This document shows positions 36,661 to 45,280 of a stretch of DNA of 64,000 nt, piece after piece (the first letter of the stretch is position 1; each line of letters opens with the position of its first letter). This DNA is from Micromonospora tarapacensis (GTDB lineage: Bacteria > Actinomycetota > Actinomycetes > Mycobacteriales > Micromonosporaceae), in the NCBI RefSeq assembly GCF_019697375.1, contig NZ_JAHCDI010000004.1, forward strand, positions 3,583,324 to 3,647,323, written 5' to 3'. The position numbers and the translations under genes are program-made. The notes beneath the pieces are model-generated. The model saw only the letters and a list, made by a program, of their open reading frames with translations. It did not search any database and was not told the origin of the DNA.

Positions 36661-37384
36661 GCGGACGCAGTCGGTCCGCGGTGATCTCGCCGAGGGGCAG
36701 CAGCCGGGCCCGGCCGAGACCGAGCAGGGCCAGCGGGTCAAGGTAGTCGGGCCCCCGGCGTAGTCCCCGGCGTAGTCCCCAGTGCAGGCACGCCGGTGCG
36801 GGGCAGCCGGCGTGCCCGGACAGCAGGACGCCGAGGGCCGCTCCGGCGGGCACCGCTGTGCCCACGGCCACGGTCGGGGCCACCGGTTCGTAGGTGGTCC
36901 GCAGCCCGTCGGCGTGGCCCACCGTGACCACCGGCCGGCCGGCGACCATGCCGGCGAACAGGATCGTGCCGGCGCCGGCCGCCCGGACCGTCGTGCCGGC
37001 CGGGGCGAGCAGGTCGACGCCCCGGTGGCCGGACAGCCACGGCCGAGGCGGCGGGTCGAACCGGCGTACCGGCTGCGGCACGCCGTCCACCGGCCACCGG
37101 AACCGCCCGCCGGTGCCGACGCCGGATGCGGCGCCGGCCAGCGCCGCCCCGACCGGTGACCCGCCGTCCGCCGGGGCCGCACCATCCGCCGGGGCCGCGC
37201 CGTCCGCCGGCAGCGGTCGGCCCCGAGCCAGGACCACCGGCCGATCCGCCGGCAACGTCACCGCGGGCGCTGCCAGCGCCGACGCTGGCAGCGCGGCCAC
37301 CGCCACCGCGAGCACCGCCAGCAGTGGTGACGCCAGCCCTGCCGAGGGGATCTCCCCCGGCGCTGCCCGCAACCGTGTTCGCAT
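36548..37384 (-). CDS. M23 family peptidase-like exported protein
   Basis: A 278-residue protein with a hydrophobic N-terminal segment (LASPLLAVLAVAVAALPASA) as a signal peptide, then a Pro/Ala linker with ADGAAPADGAAPADGG. The LytM/M23 domain shows SGHRGVDLLAP (H120 and D124 for zinc) and TTYEPVAPTVAVGTAVPAG. The third site is CPAPACLHWG, with H201 but Cys199 where the catalytic HxH motif has its first His. The zinc ligands are thus present but the enzyme may lack full activity. The last 38 codons overlap the end of the convergent aminotransferase gene, which is unusual. An M23 gene also lies near rpsB in Streptomyces. Confidence 0.85.
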   Translation of the reverse strand: MRTRLRAAPGEIPSAGLASPLLAVLAVAVAALPASALAAPAVTLPADRPVVLARGRPLPADGAAPADGAAPADGGSPVGAALAGAASGVGTGGRFRWPVDGVPQPVRRFDPPPRPWLSGHRGVDLLAPAGTTVRAAGAGTILFAGMVAGRPVVTVGHADGLRTTYEPVAPTVAVGTAVPAGAALGVLLSGHAGCPAPACLHWGLRRGLRRGPDYLDPLALLGLGRARLLPLGEITADRLRPLSAGRAGSAAGRRAAGIRRASCRPGRRVAASRVRSRP

Positions 37385-37521
37385 GTGCCCGAGCCTGCCC
37401 GGCCGGACGGGCGTTGGCCGCCCCCGCCGCCCCGGTTGTGGACGACCGGGCCCCCTGTGGACAGTCCGCGCCGAACGAGGTGATCTGCTATGGGTCTGAG
37501 CCGATCGCCTAGGCTCGGGGC

Positions 37522-38166
37522 GTGACGCGCGACTGGTACGCCTGGCACCACCACTACGAGGATCCGGAGTCGGCGTTGTCGCGGCGGCTGGTGGAGGTGC
37601 GCCGGCGGATCGGCGCCACACTTGACCAGGCTCCACCGGGGCCGCTGCGGGCGGTCAGCCTCTGCGCCGGGCAGGGCCGGGACCTGATTCCGGTGCTGGC
37701 CGGCCACCCGCGCGGCGGCGACGTGACCGCCCGGCTGGTCGAACTCGACCCGCGCAACGTCGAGTTGGCCCGCGCGGCCGTCAGCGAGGCCGGCCTGACC
37801 GGGGTCGAGGTGGTGCTCGGCGACGCGGCCCGCACCGACGCCTACGCCGGGCTGGTGCCGGCCGACCTGGTGCTGGCCTGTGGAATCTTCGGCAACATCT
37901 CCGACGCCCACATCCAGGCCACCGTGCGTCGCTGCGCGTCGCTCTGCGCCAACGGCGGGACCGTCTTCTGGACCCGGCATCGGCAGGCGCCGGACCTGGT
38001 GCCGACGATCTGCGGGTGGCTCGCGGAGGAGGGGTTCGAGCCGGTCGCGGTGAGCAGTCCCGCCGAGGGCGTCGGGGTGGGCGTGCACCGGTTCCTCGGC
38101 ACGCCCCGGCCGTTGCCGGCCGGAGTGACGATGTTCGAGTTCACCGCGCGCCCGCGGCCCGCCTGA
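37522..38166 (+). CDS. class I SAM-dependent methyltransferase
   Basis: A 214-residue methyltransferase. The SAM-binding loop is VSLCAGQGRDLIPVL (about residues 45-59), LVELDPRNVELAR carries the acidic residue for the ribose, and VVLGDAARTDAY the adenine-binding region. The start WYAWHHHYEDPESALSRRL is shared by similar uncharacterised actinomycete proteins. The GTG at 37522 follows a possible -10 box (TAGGCT) by only a few bases, so the transcript may be leaderless. The substrate is unknown. Confidence 0.85.
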   Translation: MTRDWYAWHHHYEDPESALSRRLVEVRRRIGATLDQAPPGPLRAVSLCAGQGRDLIPVLAGHPRGGDVTARLVELDPRNVELARAAVSEAGLTGVEVVLGDAARTDAYAGLVPADLVLACGIFGNISDAHIQATVRRCASLCANGGTVFWTRHRQAPDLVPTICGWLAEEGFEPVAVSSPAEGVGVGVHRFLGTPRPLPAGVTMFEFTARPRPA

Positions 38167-38289
38167 CCGACCTGCCGTCGTGGATCGGGCCACTCTGGAC
38201 GGCGGGGCAGGCCGGCGGCGTGACGCGACGGCAGCGGCGCGGGGCAGGTGGGGTGTCCGCCCGCGCAGCCCGGCCCGGCGGTACGCGGA

Positions 38290-38613
38290 TCAGCCGCCGA
38301 AGCCGGAATCGGCGGGAAGGGAGATGTCGGGCTTTTCCAACTCCTCGACGTTGACGTCCTTGAACGTCATAACCCGAACATTTTTGACGAAACGGGCGGG
38401 ACGGTACATGTCCCACACCCAGGCGTCGTGCATCTCGACCTCGAAGTAGACCTCGCCGTCGGAGTTACGCACGTGAAGGTCGACCTGATTGGCCAGGTAG
38501 AACCGGCGCTCGGTCTCCACCACGTAGGAGAACTGACGGACGATGTCGCGGTACTCCCGGTAGAGCTGGAGCTCCATCTCGGTCTCGTACTTTTCGAGAT
38601 CTTCCGCGCTCAT
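38290..38613 (-). CDS. DUF2469 family protein
   Basis: A 107-residue protein that matches DUF2469: SAEDLEKYETEMELQLYREY at the start, then VVETERRFYLANQVDLHVR and DGEVYFEVEMHDAWVWDMYR. The function is unknown. In Mycobacterium (Rv2901c, from memory) and Streptomyces it is always next to rnhB, as here, where the ATG overlaps the rnhB stop by four bases and follows GGCGGAG. Confidence 0.93.
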   Translation of the reverse strand: MSAEDLEKYETEMELQLYREYRDIVRQFSYVVETERRFYLANQVDLHVRNSDGEVYFEVEMHDAWVWDMYRPARFVKNVRVMTFKDVNVEELEKPDISLPADSGFGG

Positions 38614-39422
38614 CGCACTCCGCCTTCCATGACCACATCTTCCCCCACCGGCGCCGGGGGTCGAGGCTGCTCGCCCAACGCCACGCCGACGGTACCCCGT
38701 GCCGCGCCCGAGTGCTCCATCGGCTCGTCCCGGCTTGCGCCCGGTGGACGCCGGGAGCGGGGTGGACGGCCGTCGAGACCGGAGACGGTGGCCACGTTGA
38801 CGTAGGAGAACCGGTGCTCCCGGCACGGCCCACGCTCGCGCAGCGCCGCGGAGTGCTCCGCGGTGACATAACCCTTGTGCTCGGCGAAGCCGTAGCCGGG
38901 GTGCTCGGTATCCAGATCGACCATGATCCGGTCCCGGGTGACCTTGGCCAGCACGCTCGCCGCCGCCACGCAGGCGGCCACCCGGTCGCCCTTCCACACC
39001 GCGAGCCCGGGCACACCCAGGCCGTCGACACCGAACCCGTCGGTCAGCACGTACTCCGGGCGCACGGTCAGCGAGGCCAGCGCCCGCCGCATGGCAGCCA
39101 GGTTGCACACGTGCAGCCCCCGGGCGTCGACCTCGTCGGCCGGGATGACCACCACGGCGTACGCCAGGGCCCGCGCGACGATCTCGTCGTAGACCCGTTC
39201 CCGGCTGGCCGGGGTGAGCAGCTTGGAGTCGGCCAGACCGTCGATCTCGCCCCGCCGCCCCTCGGGCAGCACCGCGGCGGCGGCCACCAGCGGCCCCGCG
39301 CAGGCGCCCCGGCCGGCCTCGTCGGCGCCGGCGACGTGCCGGAAGCCGCGCCGCTGCAGGGCGCGCTCCAACGCGTACAGGCCGGCCTCGCGGCGGACCA
39401 CCGTGCGCGGCGGGGTCAGCAT
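38610..39422 (-). CDS. rnhB: ribonuclease HII
   Basis: RNase HII removes ribonucleotides from DNA and RNA primers. The metal-binding acidic residues are in VAGADEAGRGACAGPLVAAA (D-E-x-G-R-G), in LTDGFGVD and in KVTRDRIMVDL. The block HPGYGFAEHKGYVTAEHSAAL completes the family signature. The length of 270 includes an extra Arg/Pro-rich tail of about 45 residues (GLDGRPPRSRRPPG). The start overlaps the NUDIX gene's end by seven bases. Confidence 0.95.
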   Translation of the reverse strand: MLTPPRTVVRREAGLYALERALQRRGFRHVAGADEAGRGACAGPLVAAAAVLPEGRRGEIDGLADSKLLTPASRERVYDEIVARALAYAVVVIPADEVDARGLHVCNLAAMRRALASLTVRPEYVLTDGFGVDGLGVPGLAVWKGDRVAACVAAASVLAKVTRDRIMVDLDTEHPGYGFAEHKGYVTAEHSAALRERGPCREHRFSYVNVATVSGLDGRPPRSRRPPGASRDEPMEHSGAARGTVGVALGEQPRPPAPVGEDVVMEGGVR

Positions 39423-39904
39423 GCCGGAATCCGGTTCGCAGCCGTGGCACCGGCCACCGCGCGGGCCAGCACCGCCGCCAGGTCCGGCGGATAGCAGCGC
39501 TCCTCGGTCCCCCTCAGCTCCTGCGCCGACCACCACCGGTGGCCGTCGACGCTGCCCCGCTCCACCTCGCTGAAGCCGGTCGTGTCGACCTCGTGCGCCG
39601 CCACCCGCACCAGGAAGAACTGCTGCTCCTGCCGGTACCACACGCCGTCGAACGGAAACTCGATCACGTCGCTGTGCACGGGCTCGCCGATCTGGGCCGG
39701 GGTCAGTCGCAGGCCGGTCTCCTCGGCCAGTTCACGCGCCGCGCCCTGCGCGTACGTCTCACCCGGGTCGAGCCCACCCCCGGGGGTGAACCACCAGCGT
39801 CCGTGCTCGGGACGGGCCGGGTCGAAGCCGCGGAACAGCAACAGCCGGCCGGCCGCGTCAACCAGGAGCACACGGGCGGCGCGCCGCGGGGTGTAGACCG
39901 TCAC
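39416..39904 (-). CDS. NUDIX hydrolase
   Basis: A 162-residue protein. The Nudix box GGGLDPGETYAQGAARELAE followed by ETGL fits G-x5-E-x7-R-E-U-x-E-E-x-G-U, which binds the metal for pyrophosphate cleavage. RAARVLLVDAAGRLLLFRG is the usual first strand. The substrate cannot be named; neighbours are rnhB and the signal peptidases. GTG start at 39904. Confidence 0.92.
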   Translation of the reverse strand: MTVYTPRRAARVLLVDAAGRLLLFRGFDPARPEHGRWWFTPGGGLDPGETYAQGAARELAEETGLRLTPAQIGEPVHSDVIEFPFDGVWYRQEQQFFLVRVAAHEVDTTGFSEVERGSVDGHRWWSAQELRGTEERCYPPDLAAVLARAVAGATAANRIPAC

Positions 39905-40019
39905 CGCACCAGACTGCCAGACGCCGGCGACAACGCCCACGCCCCCGCGCCGCCCGGCGACGGCCACGGCCGCGTCACCCGCCCGGGGCACCACGACGAC
40001 CCGGCCGTCGAACGGCCGG

Positions 40020-40655
40020 TCAGGACTCCGGGATCGCCTCGAACTGCTCCGGCACGGTCAGCACGGTGGCCCGGTCGAACGGCCAGAAGATCGTGAAGGC
40101 TCGGCCCACGACGGCCTGCTCGGGAATGGTGGCCGAGTCGACGTTCTGCCCGGACTGCTGGTAGTGCTCCAGCGAGTCGCCGGAGGCGGACCGGTGGTCG
40201 CCCATGACCCAGAGCCGCCCCTGCGGCACCTGCACGTCGAACTCCTGGTCCGCCGGCTTGTCCCGCTCGCCGTCGATGGAGAAGATGTACGGCTCGTCGA
40301 GCGACGTCCCGTTGATCATCAGGCGGTCCTGGTCGTCGCAGCAGACCACCCGGTCGCCGCCGACGCCGATCACCCGCTTGATGAAGTCCTCTCCCTCGGG
40401 GTTGCCACTCCACTCCACCGGCGCCTTGAAGACGATCACCTCACCACGGTGCGGCGACCGGAAGTCGTAGACGAGCTTGTTGACCAGCACCCGATCGTCG
40501 ATCTTGAGAGTGTTCTCCATGGACGGCGACGGGATGAAGAAGGTCTGCAGCACAAAGGCGCGTACCAGTACCGCGACCACGATCGCCACCCCGAGGAGGA
40601 TGGGCAGTTCCTTCCAGAAGGAATGGCGCGACTTGTCGGTCTGCTCGTCAATCAC
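40020..40655 (-). CDS. lepB: signal peptidase I (second tandem copy)
   Basis: A 211-residue type I signal peptidase, anchored by one N-terminal membrane helix (LPILLGVAIVVAVLVRAFVL). The catalytic pair is S45 in FFIPSPSMENTL and K92 in EDFIKRVIG. VMGDHRSASGDS is the conserved box E with the substrate-positioning serine. It cleaves signal peptides of exported proteins on the outer face. The GTG start overlaps the stop of the upstream lepB copy by four bases, so both are made together. Confidence 0.95.
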   Translation of the reverse strand: MIDEQTDKSRHSFWKELPILLGVAIVVAVLVRAFVLQTFFIPSPSMENTLKIDDRVLVNKLVYDFRSPHRGEVIVFKAPVEWSGNPEGEDFIKRVIGVGGDRVVCCDDQDRLMINGTSLDEPYIFSIDGERDKPADQEFDVQVPQGRLWVMGDHRSASGDSLEHYQQSGQNVDSATIPEQAVVGRAFTIFWPFDRATVLTVPEQFEAIPES

Positions 40656-41542
40656 GGAAGGAGCCTACGTTGCCCGACTGCACGCCACCGTCCGGAACGC
40701 GCGAGAACGGATAGCGTGGTCGCAATCGGCAGAAGCAGCACCACACCGCCGTCGGGCGTGGGCCGCACCGGGGCGGCACCACCGGTCGCCGCGGGGGGCG
40801 GAGCGACCGTGGAGAAGGTCTCGGGCACCGGCAGTGCGTGCCACCGACTGGACGGCCAGACCACCGCGAACGCCCGCCCCACCACGTTGTCGATCGGCAC
40901 CGTCCCCTGGCATCGGGCATCCTGCGAGACCAGCCGGTGGTCGCCGAGCACGAACATCTGGCCGGGCGGGACGACGATCTCCTCGAAGCGCCGGGACCGG
41001 CATTCCTGCGGATTCGGCGGCAGGTCCAGCGGCGAGTCACGCAGGACGTACGCCGACTCGTCCAGCGGGGTGCCGTTGACCAGCACCCGCCCCTGGTCGT
41101 CACAGCAGCTGACCCGGTCTCCGGGCAGCGCGATGACCCGCTTGATGAAGTCCTTCTCCCCCGGCCGGCTGACGCCGACCAGGTCGCCGATCGTGCGGCC
41201 GAGCTTGTCGGCGAAACCGGTCGGCGGTTGCACCTCGACCTGCGGCACCCACTGGTCGGTGCCCTGGAAGACCACCACCTCGCCGCGCTCCGGGTCCCGG
41301 ACCTCGTACACGACCTTGTTCACCAGGACCCGGTCGCCGACGAGCAGGGTGTCCTCCATCGAGCCGGACGGGATGAAGAACGCCTGGAGGAGGAAGGTCC
41401 GGATCAGCACCGCGAGGCAGAAGGCGACGATGAGCAGCAGCGGGAGCTCCTGCCAGAGCGGCATCTGCCGCCTGGTCCGCCGGCTGCGGCGGCGCCACGG
41501 ATCGGCCGCGCCGCTGTCGTCAAGCGCCTGTACCACGCCCAC
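40652..41542 (-). CDS. lepB: signal peptidase I (first tandem copy)
   Basis: A 296-residue signal peptidase. A basic cytoplasmic segment (DPWRRRSRRTRRQM) precedes the membrane anchor LPLLLIVAFCLAVLIRTFLL. The catalytic serine is S61 in FFIPSGSMEDTL and the lysine K134 in KDFIKRVIALPGD; FVLGDHRLVSQDARCQG is box E. It differs from its neighbour by an extra loop (about residues 95-130) and by a hydrophobic C-terminal segment (GGVVLLLPIATTLSVLA) that may be a second membrane span. Streptomyces also has several tandem sip genes near rplS. Confidence 0.94.
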   Translation of the reverse strand: MGVVQALDDSGAADPWRRRSRRTRRQMPLWQELPLLLIVAFCLAVLIRTFLLQAFFIPSGSMEDTLLVGDRVLVNKVVYEVRDPERGEVVVFQGTDQWVPQVEVQPPTGFADKLGRTIGDLVGVSRPGEKDFIKRVIALPGDRVSCCDDQGRVLVNGTPLDESAYVLRDSPLDLPPNPQECRSRRFEEIVVPPGQMFVLGDHRLVSQDARCQGTVPIDNVVGRAFAVVWPSSRWHALPVPETFSTVAPPPAATGGAAPVRPTPDGGVVLLLPIATTLSVLARSGRWRAVGQRRLLP

Positions 41543-41562
41543 TCCCCGGGTCCACAGAAACG

Positions 41563-41604
41563 ACTACCGCCCGGGAATCTCGTCGAGACTCCCCGGGCGG
41601 TAGT
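41563..41604 (-). terminator. rplS terminator, 13-bp perfect stem
   Basis: ACTACCGCCCGGG (41563-41575) pairs perfectly with 41592-41604; the 16-base loop contains the further palindrome CTCGTCGAG. It lies in the 178-base gap between rplS and the first lepB and would end the rplS transcript. Confidence 0.8.
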
Positions 41605-41720
41605 GGAGGCCACCCGCCACGCCGGGCGGGTCGCCGCCGCGCTGCGCCCGTACGACCAGGGTAGTGCGGACTGGCCAGTACGACATACGCGCAGCTCGGG
41701 CGGCGTGGCGGAGCGCGAGG

Positions 41721-42077
41721 TCAGCTCGGCTGCTTCTCGCGCAGCTCCTTGATCTTGGCCTTCTTGCCCCGCAGCTCACGCAGGTAGTAGAGCTTGGCGC
41801 GGCGGACGTCGCCGCGGACCACCACCTCGATCCGGTCGATCGCCGGGCTGTTGATCGGGTAGGTCCGCTCGACCCCGACGCCGAAGCTGAGCTTGCGGAC
41901 CGTGAAGGTCTCGCGCAGCCCGTCGCCCTGGCGGCGGATGACGACGCCCTGGAAGATCTGGACCCGGGACCGGTTGCCCTCGACGACCCGCGCGTGCACC
42001 TTGACGGTGTCACCGCCGCGGAAGTCGGGCAGGTCGGTGCGCTTCGACTGGGCGTCAAGGGCGTCCAGGATGTTCAT
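41721..42077 (-). CDS. rplS: 50S ribosomal protein L19
   Basis: L19 lies at the subunit interface. The 118-residue protein has the family blocks [36 protein letters not shown] and [17 protein letters not shown]. The ATG at 42077 has a GAGGA site. It follows trmD by 145 bases. Confidence 0.97.
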   Translation of the reverse strand: MNILDALDAQSKRTDLPDFRGGDTVKVHARVVEGNRSRVQIFQGVVIRRQGDGLRETFTVRKLSFGVGVERTYPINSPAIDRIEVVVRGDVRRAKLYYLRELRGKKAKIKELREKQPS

Positions 42078-42222
42078 CGCTGTGTCCTCGTGAAGCTCAC
42101 GGCGCACCGTCACTCGGCGCGCGGGTGGGTGATACTGATCCCCGGGGTGGCGGCCGGCGTCGACCGACCCCGGCCGGAGATCCTCGCAGCCGTCCACGGC
42201 GCAGACGGATGCGGCAACCCCC

Positions 42223-42996
42223 CTACTTTGCCACATCCGGTCCGGACAGCTGAAATCCGGCCCGGTCCAGTGCCGCGACGTCCCGTTTGTCCAGGCTCCG
42301 CGGATCGAGCGCGGCGAGCATGTCCGGCCGGCGCAGACCCGTCCGGGTCAGTGCCTCGTCCCGGCGCCAGCGCGCGATCCGGCCGTGGTCGCCCGAGCGG
42401 AGCACCTCCGGAACCTCCAGCCCGCGCCACGCCGCCGGCTTGGTGTACATCGGCGCCTCGAGCAGCCCGTGCGCGTGCGACTCCTCGGCCAGCGAACCGG
42501 CGTTGCCGAGCACCCCGGGCAGCAGGCGGGTCACCGCCTCCAGGATCACCAGGACGGCCACCTCACCGCCGAAGATCACGTAGTCACCCAGGCTGACCTC
42601 GGTGACCGGCATCCGGGCCGCCGCGTGATCGAGCACCCGCTGGTCGATGCCCTCGTACCGCCCGCAGGCGAAGACCAGGTGCGGCTCGGCGGCGAGTTCG
42701 TACGCCAACGCCTGGGTGAACGGCGCCCCGACCGGTGAGGGGACCAGCAGTCGCGGCGGAGTCAACTCGACCGGTGCCAGCGCGTCCAGCGCCTCACCCC
42801 ACGGCTCGGGCCGCATCACCATGCCGGGTCCACCGCCGTAGGGCGTGTCGTCGACGGTGCGGTGCGGGTCGTGGGTCCAACCACGCAGATCGTGCACGGC
42901 CAACCGCAACATGCCGTTGGCCCGCGCTCTGCCGACCAACGACAGGTCCAGCGGCGCGAAGTACTCCGGGAAGATCGACACAATGTCGACGCGCAT
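42223..42996 (-). CDS. trmD: tRNA (guanine-37-N1)-methyltransferase
   Basis: TrmD methylates G37 next to the anticodon to prevent frameshifting. The 257-residue protein shows the start [20 protein letters not shown], the motif [17 protein letters not shown], and the SAM-binding trefoil knot in [11 protein letters not shown] and [20 protein letters not shown]. It follows rimM with a 17-base gap. Confidence 0.97.
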   Translation of the reverse strand: MRVDIVSIFPEYFAPLDLSLVGRARANGMLRLAVHDLRGWTHDPHRTVDDTPYGGGPGMVMRPEPWGEALDALAPVELTPPRLLVPSPVGAPFTQALAYELAAEPHLVFACGRYEGIDQRVLDHAAARMPVTEVSLGDYVIFGGEVAVLVILEAVTRLLPGVLGNAGSLAEESHAHGLLEAPMYTKPAAWRGLEVPEVLRSGDHGRIARWRRDEALTRTGLRRPDMLAALDPRSLDKRDVAALDRAGFQLSGPDVAK

Positions 42997-43013
42997 CAGG
43001 GGTGCTCCGCTGG

Positions 43014-43589
43014 CTAGAGATCGAGCAGGCCGCCGGGCGGGTCCACCACCACACGGCCACCGGCGAGATCGACCTCGGGGACGATCGCCTTGACGAACGG
43101 GATCAGCGCGGTACGCCCCTCGGGGCGGCGCAGCACCAACAGGTCCGAGGCGGGGGCGTGGTCGATCCGGGCCACCTCACCCAACCGCTCGCCGGCCCGG
43201 GTGACCACCGCCAGGCCCACCAACTGGTGGTCGTGGTACTCCTCCGGATCCTCCGGCGGGGCGACATCGGCGCTGTCCACCGTGAGCAGGGTGCCGCGCA
43301 GCGCCTCGGCGACGTCGCGGTCCAGCACCCCCTCGAAGGCGACCAGCAGGCGCCCCTGGTGCCAGCGGGCCGACTCCACGGTCAACTCGTCGGGCACCTG
43401 GAACGGCTCGCCCGGATCCGGGCCGGCTTCCGGGCTCCGCGGACCGCGATCGACGGCGTTCGCCCCCGGCATGGTGCGCAGCACCGCGCCGGGGGCGAAC
43501 CGCGTGTCGGGTTCGTCGGTACGCGCCTCCACGGTGACCTCACCGCGGATGCCGTGCGGCTTGCCGATCCTGCCGACGATGAGCAGCAT
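43014..43589 (-). CDS. rimM: 16S rRNA processing protein RimM
   Basis: RimM assists maturation of the 30S head around S19. The 191-residue protein starts with [19 protein letters not shown], the family signature, and has a C-terminal PRC-barrel ([20 protein letters not shown]). An insertion of about 25 residues ([20 protein letters not shown]) sits between the first strands. The start shares one base with the stop of the KH-domain gene. Confidence 0.95.
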   Translation of the reverse strand: MLLIVGRIGKPHGIRGEVTVEARTDEPDTRFAPGAVLRTMPGANAVDRGPRSPEAGPDPGEPFQVPDELTVESARWHQGRLLVAFEGVLDRDVAEALRGTLLTVDSADVAPPEDPEEYHDHQLVGLAVVTRAGERLGEVARIDHAPASDLLVLRRPEGRTALIPFVKAIVPEVDLAGGRVVVDPPGGLLDL

Positions 43590-43822
43590 CAGTACGAGTC
43601 GACGATGTCGACGCGTACTCCGCGCCCACCGATGGAGCCGATCACCTGGCGCAGCGCCTTGGCGGTCCGGCCGGACCGCCCGATCACGGTACCCAGGTCG
43701 TCGGGGTGCACCCGGACCTCCAGCCGCTTACCCCGACGGGAGTCGACCATCCGGACGCGTACGTCGTCGGGATGGTCGACGATGCCCTTGACCAGGTGCT
43801 CCAAGGCCGGCCGCAGCGCCAT
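43589..43822 (-). CDS. khpA: KH-domain RNA-binding protein
   Basis: A 77-residue single KH domain with the RNA-binding loop GTVIGRSGRTAKALRQVIG (I-G-x-x-G). KhpA (YlqC, UPF0109) is a small RNA chaperone that works with KhpB in other Gram-positives. It sits in the conserved rpsP-khpA-rimM-trmD operon, one base after rpsP. Confidence 0.94.
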   Translation of the reverse strand: MALRPALEHLVKGIVDHPDDVRVRMVDSRRGKRLEVRVHPDDLGTVIGRSGRTAKALRQVIGSIGGRGVRVDIVDSY

Positions 43823-43823
43823 G

Positions 43824-44315
43824 TCAGGCCTGCTCGCCGGGGTTTGCGGCGGGCTCCTCGGCCTTCGGCGCCTCGGCCTTCGGCGCCTCGGCCTCGGTGG
43901 CCTTGGCCTCGGTCGCCTTCGCCTCGGCGGCCTTGGTGGCCTTCTTCGCCGGCTTGGCGGGAGGCTCGGCCAGCCCGGCGGCGGCCTTCGCCTCGGCCTC
44001 GTAGACGGCCTTGCGGTCGGCCCGCTCGGGAGCGACCTTCAGCGGCGGCGGGGCCGGCAGGCCCTTGTACTTCTGCCAGTCACCGGTCAGCTCAAGCAGC
44101 CGCTGCACCGCCTCGCTCGGCTGGGCGCCGACGGAGAGCCAGTACTGCACCCGCTCCGACTTGACCTCGATCACCGAAGGATCCTCCTTCGGCTGGTAGA
44201 TCCCGACGAACTCGATCGCCCGGCCGTCGCGCTTGGTGCGCGAGTCGGCGACGACGATGCGGTACTGCGGGTTGCGGATCTTGCCCATCCGCAGGAGCCG
44301 GATCTTTACGGCCAC
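43824..44315 (-). CDS. rpsP: 30S ribosomal protein S16 with long Ala/Glu/Lys tail
   Basis: The first 85 residues are S16 ([36 protein letters not shown]). The remaining 75 are lysine-, alanine- and glutamate-rich with repeats such as [20 protein letters not shown], giving 163 residues against the usual 80-140. It is the first gene of the rpsP-khpA-rimM-trmD operon; its promoter should lie in the 247-base gap upstream. Confidence 0.96.
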   Translation of the reverse strand: MAVKIRLLRMGKIRNPQYRIVVADSRTKRDGRAIEFVGIYQPKEDPSVIEVKSERVQYWLSVGAQPSEAVQRLLELTGDWQKYKGLPAPPPLKVAPERADRKAVYEAEAKAAAGLAEPPAKPAKKATKAAEAKATEAKATEAEAPKAEAPKAEEPAANPGEQA

Positions 44316-44562
44316 GGTTGTTTCGCTCCTGTTGCGATCTCACCGGCCCGGTACGGGCGGTGCACGGGTGAGCGCCAGCCGGCACAGTGGGGTTGGGCCG
44401 GAGACTGCTCGGGTGGACTGGCGACGTGCCCGGGTTAGAGGGCGCCGGACACACGCCGGGTGCCAGACGACCATTCTGCCAGATCCCTTTCGGGTCGCTC
44501 GCACGGGACCGACCGGGACCACTCGTCGTGGCCGTGAAGTGACGAAGAACACATCGAATGGG
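44316..44562. other. non-coding gap upstream of rpsP
   Basis: A 247-base stretch with the rpsP leader on the left. A CAGAAT (minus strand, 44478-44473) resembles a -10 box, but no fitting -35 was found. I see no gene in it. Confidence 0.3.
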
Positions 44563-45210
44563 TCAGCGGACCGGCGGCCGGTCCCAGCCTTCGGGCAGAC
44601 GGTCGGGGACCGTCCAGTGCGGCGGCGGGGTGAAGTCGCACCAGGTGCCGTCGAACGGGAAGGCACCCGCCTCGGCCAGGGCGATCATCCGCTTGCCCTC
44701 GGCTCGTACGGCCGCCTCGTCGGTCACCCAGTAGTGCTCCGGAAAGGCCAGTCGCTCGGCGAACTCGTCCTCGTCCTTCCATTCCCAGCTGCGGTCCGGG
44801 CGGACCCACACGTCGAGGTCCTGATCCACCATGTCGACGCCGGCCAGCCCGCCATCCGACCAGCGGACGCCGGGCTCCTCCAGATTGACGTACCAGCCGA
44901 TGAAGCGCCCCCGCACGTCGCGGAACCACCAGACGGAGTGGGCCTCGCCGGTGGGCAGGAACTTCAGCAGCGGTGGACCGTTCCAACGCCCCTGCGCCAG
45001 GCGGTACCCCGGGGTGACCCACTCACGGAACGGCACCGCCCGCATGCCCAGCCCGGCATCGTTCACCTCGCCGGCCACCGGCGACCCCTCGGCCAGCCAC
45101 AGCAGCAGGCCCCGGTCGTCGTCGCTGACCACCCGGGCGGGCCGGACCCAGCCGATCCGTCCCCGCCGCACGTTGCGGTGCACGATCAACCGACCCGGCT
45201 CGAATCTCAC
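44563..45210 (-). CDS. DUF402 domain-containing protein
   Basis: A 215-residue protein. The DUF402 core holds HSVWWFRDVRGRFIGWYVNL followed by MVDQDLDVWVRPDRSWEWKD and DEDEFAERL. In the FomD/NtdP branch of this family such acidic residues bind metal for nucleoside di- or triphosphate hydrolysis; activity here is inferred only. It lies between proS and rpsP on the same strand. Confidence 0.82.
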   Translation of the reverse strand: MRFEPGRLIVHRNVRRGRIGWVRPARVVSDDDRGLLLWLAEGSPVAGEVNDAGLGMRAVPFREWVTPGYRLAQGRWNGPPLLKFLPTGEAHSVWWFRDVRGRFIGWYVNLEEPGVRWSDGGLAGVDMVDQDLDVWVRPDRSWEWKDEDEFAERLAFPEHYWVTDEAAVRAEGKRMIALAEAGAFPFDGTWCDFTPPPHWTVPDRLPEGWDRPPVR

Positions 45211-45280
45211 TCCCCGACCCTACCGACCAGCCGCCGCGCGACGTGCGCGCCGGGTGCCGAGCCGGAGATTCCCGTCCGGG

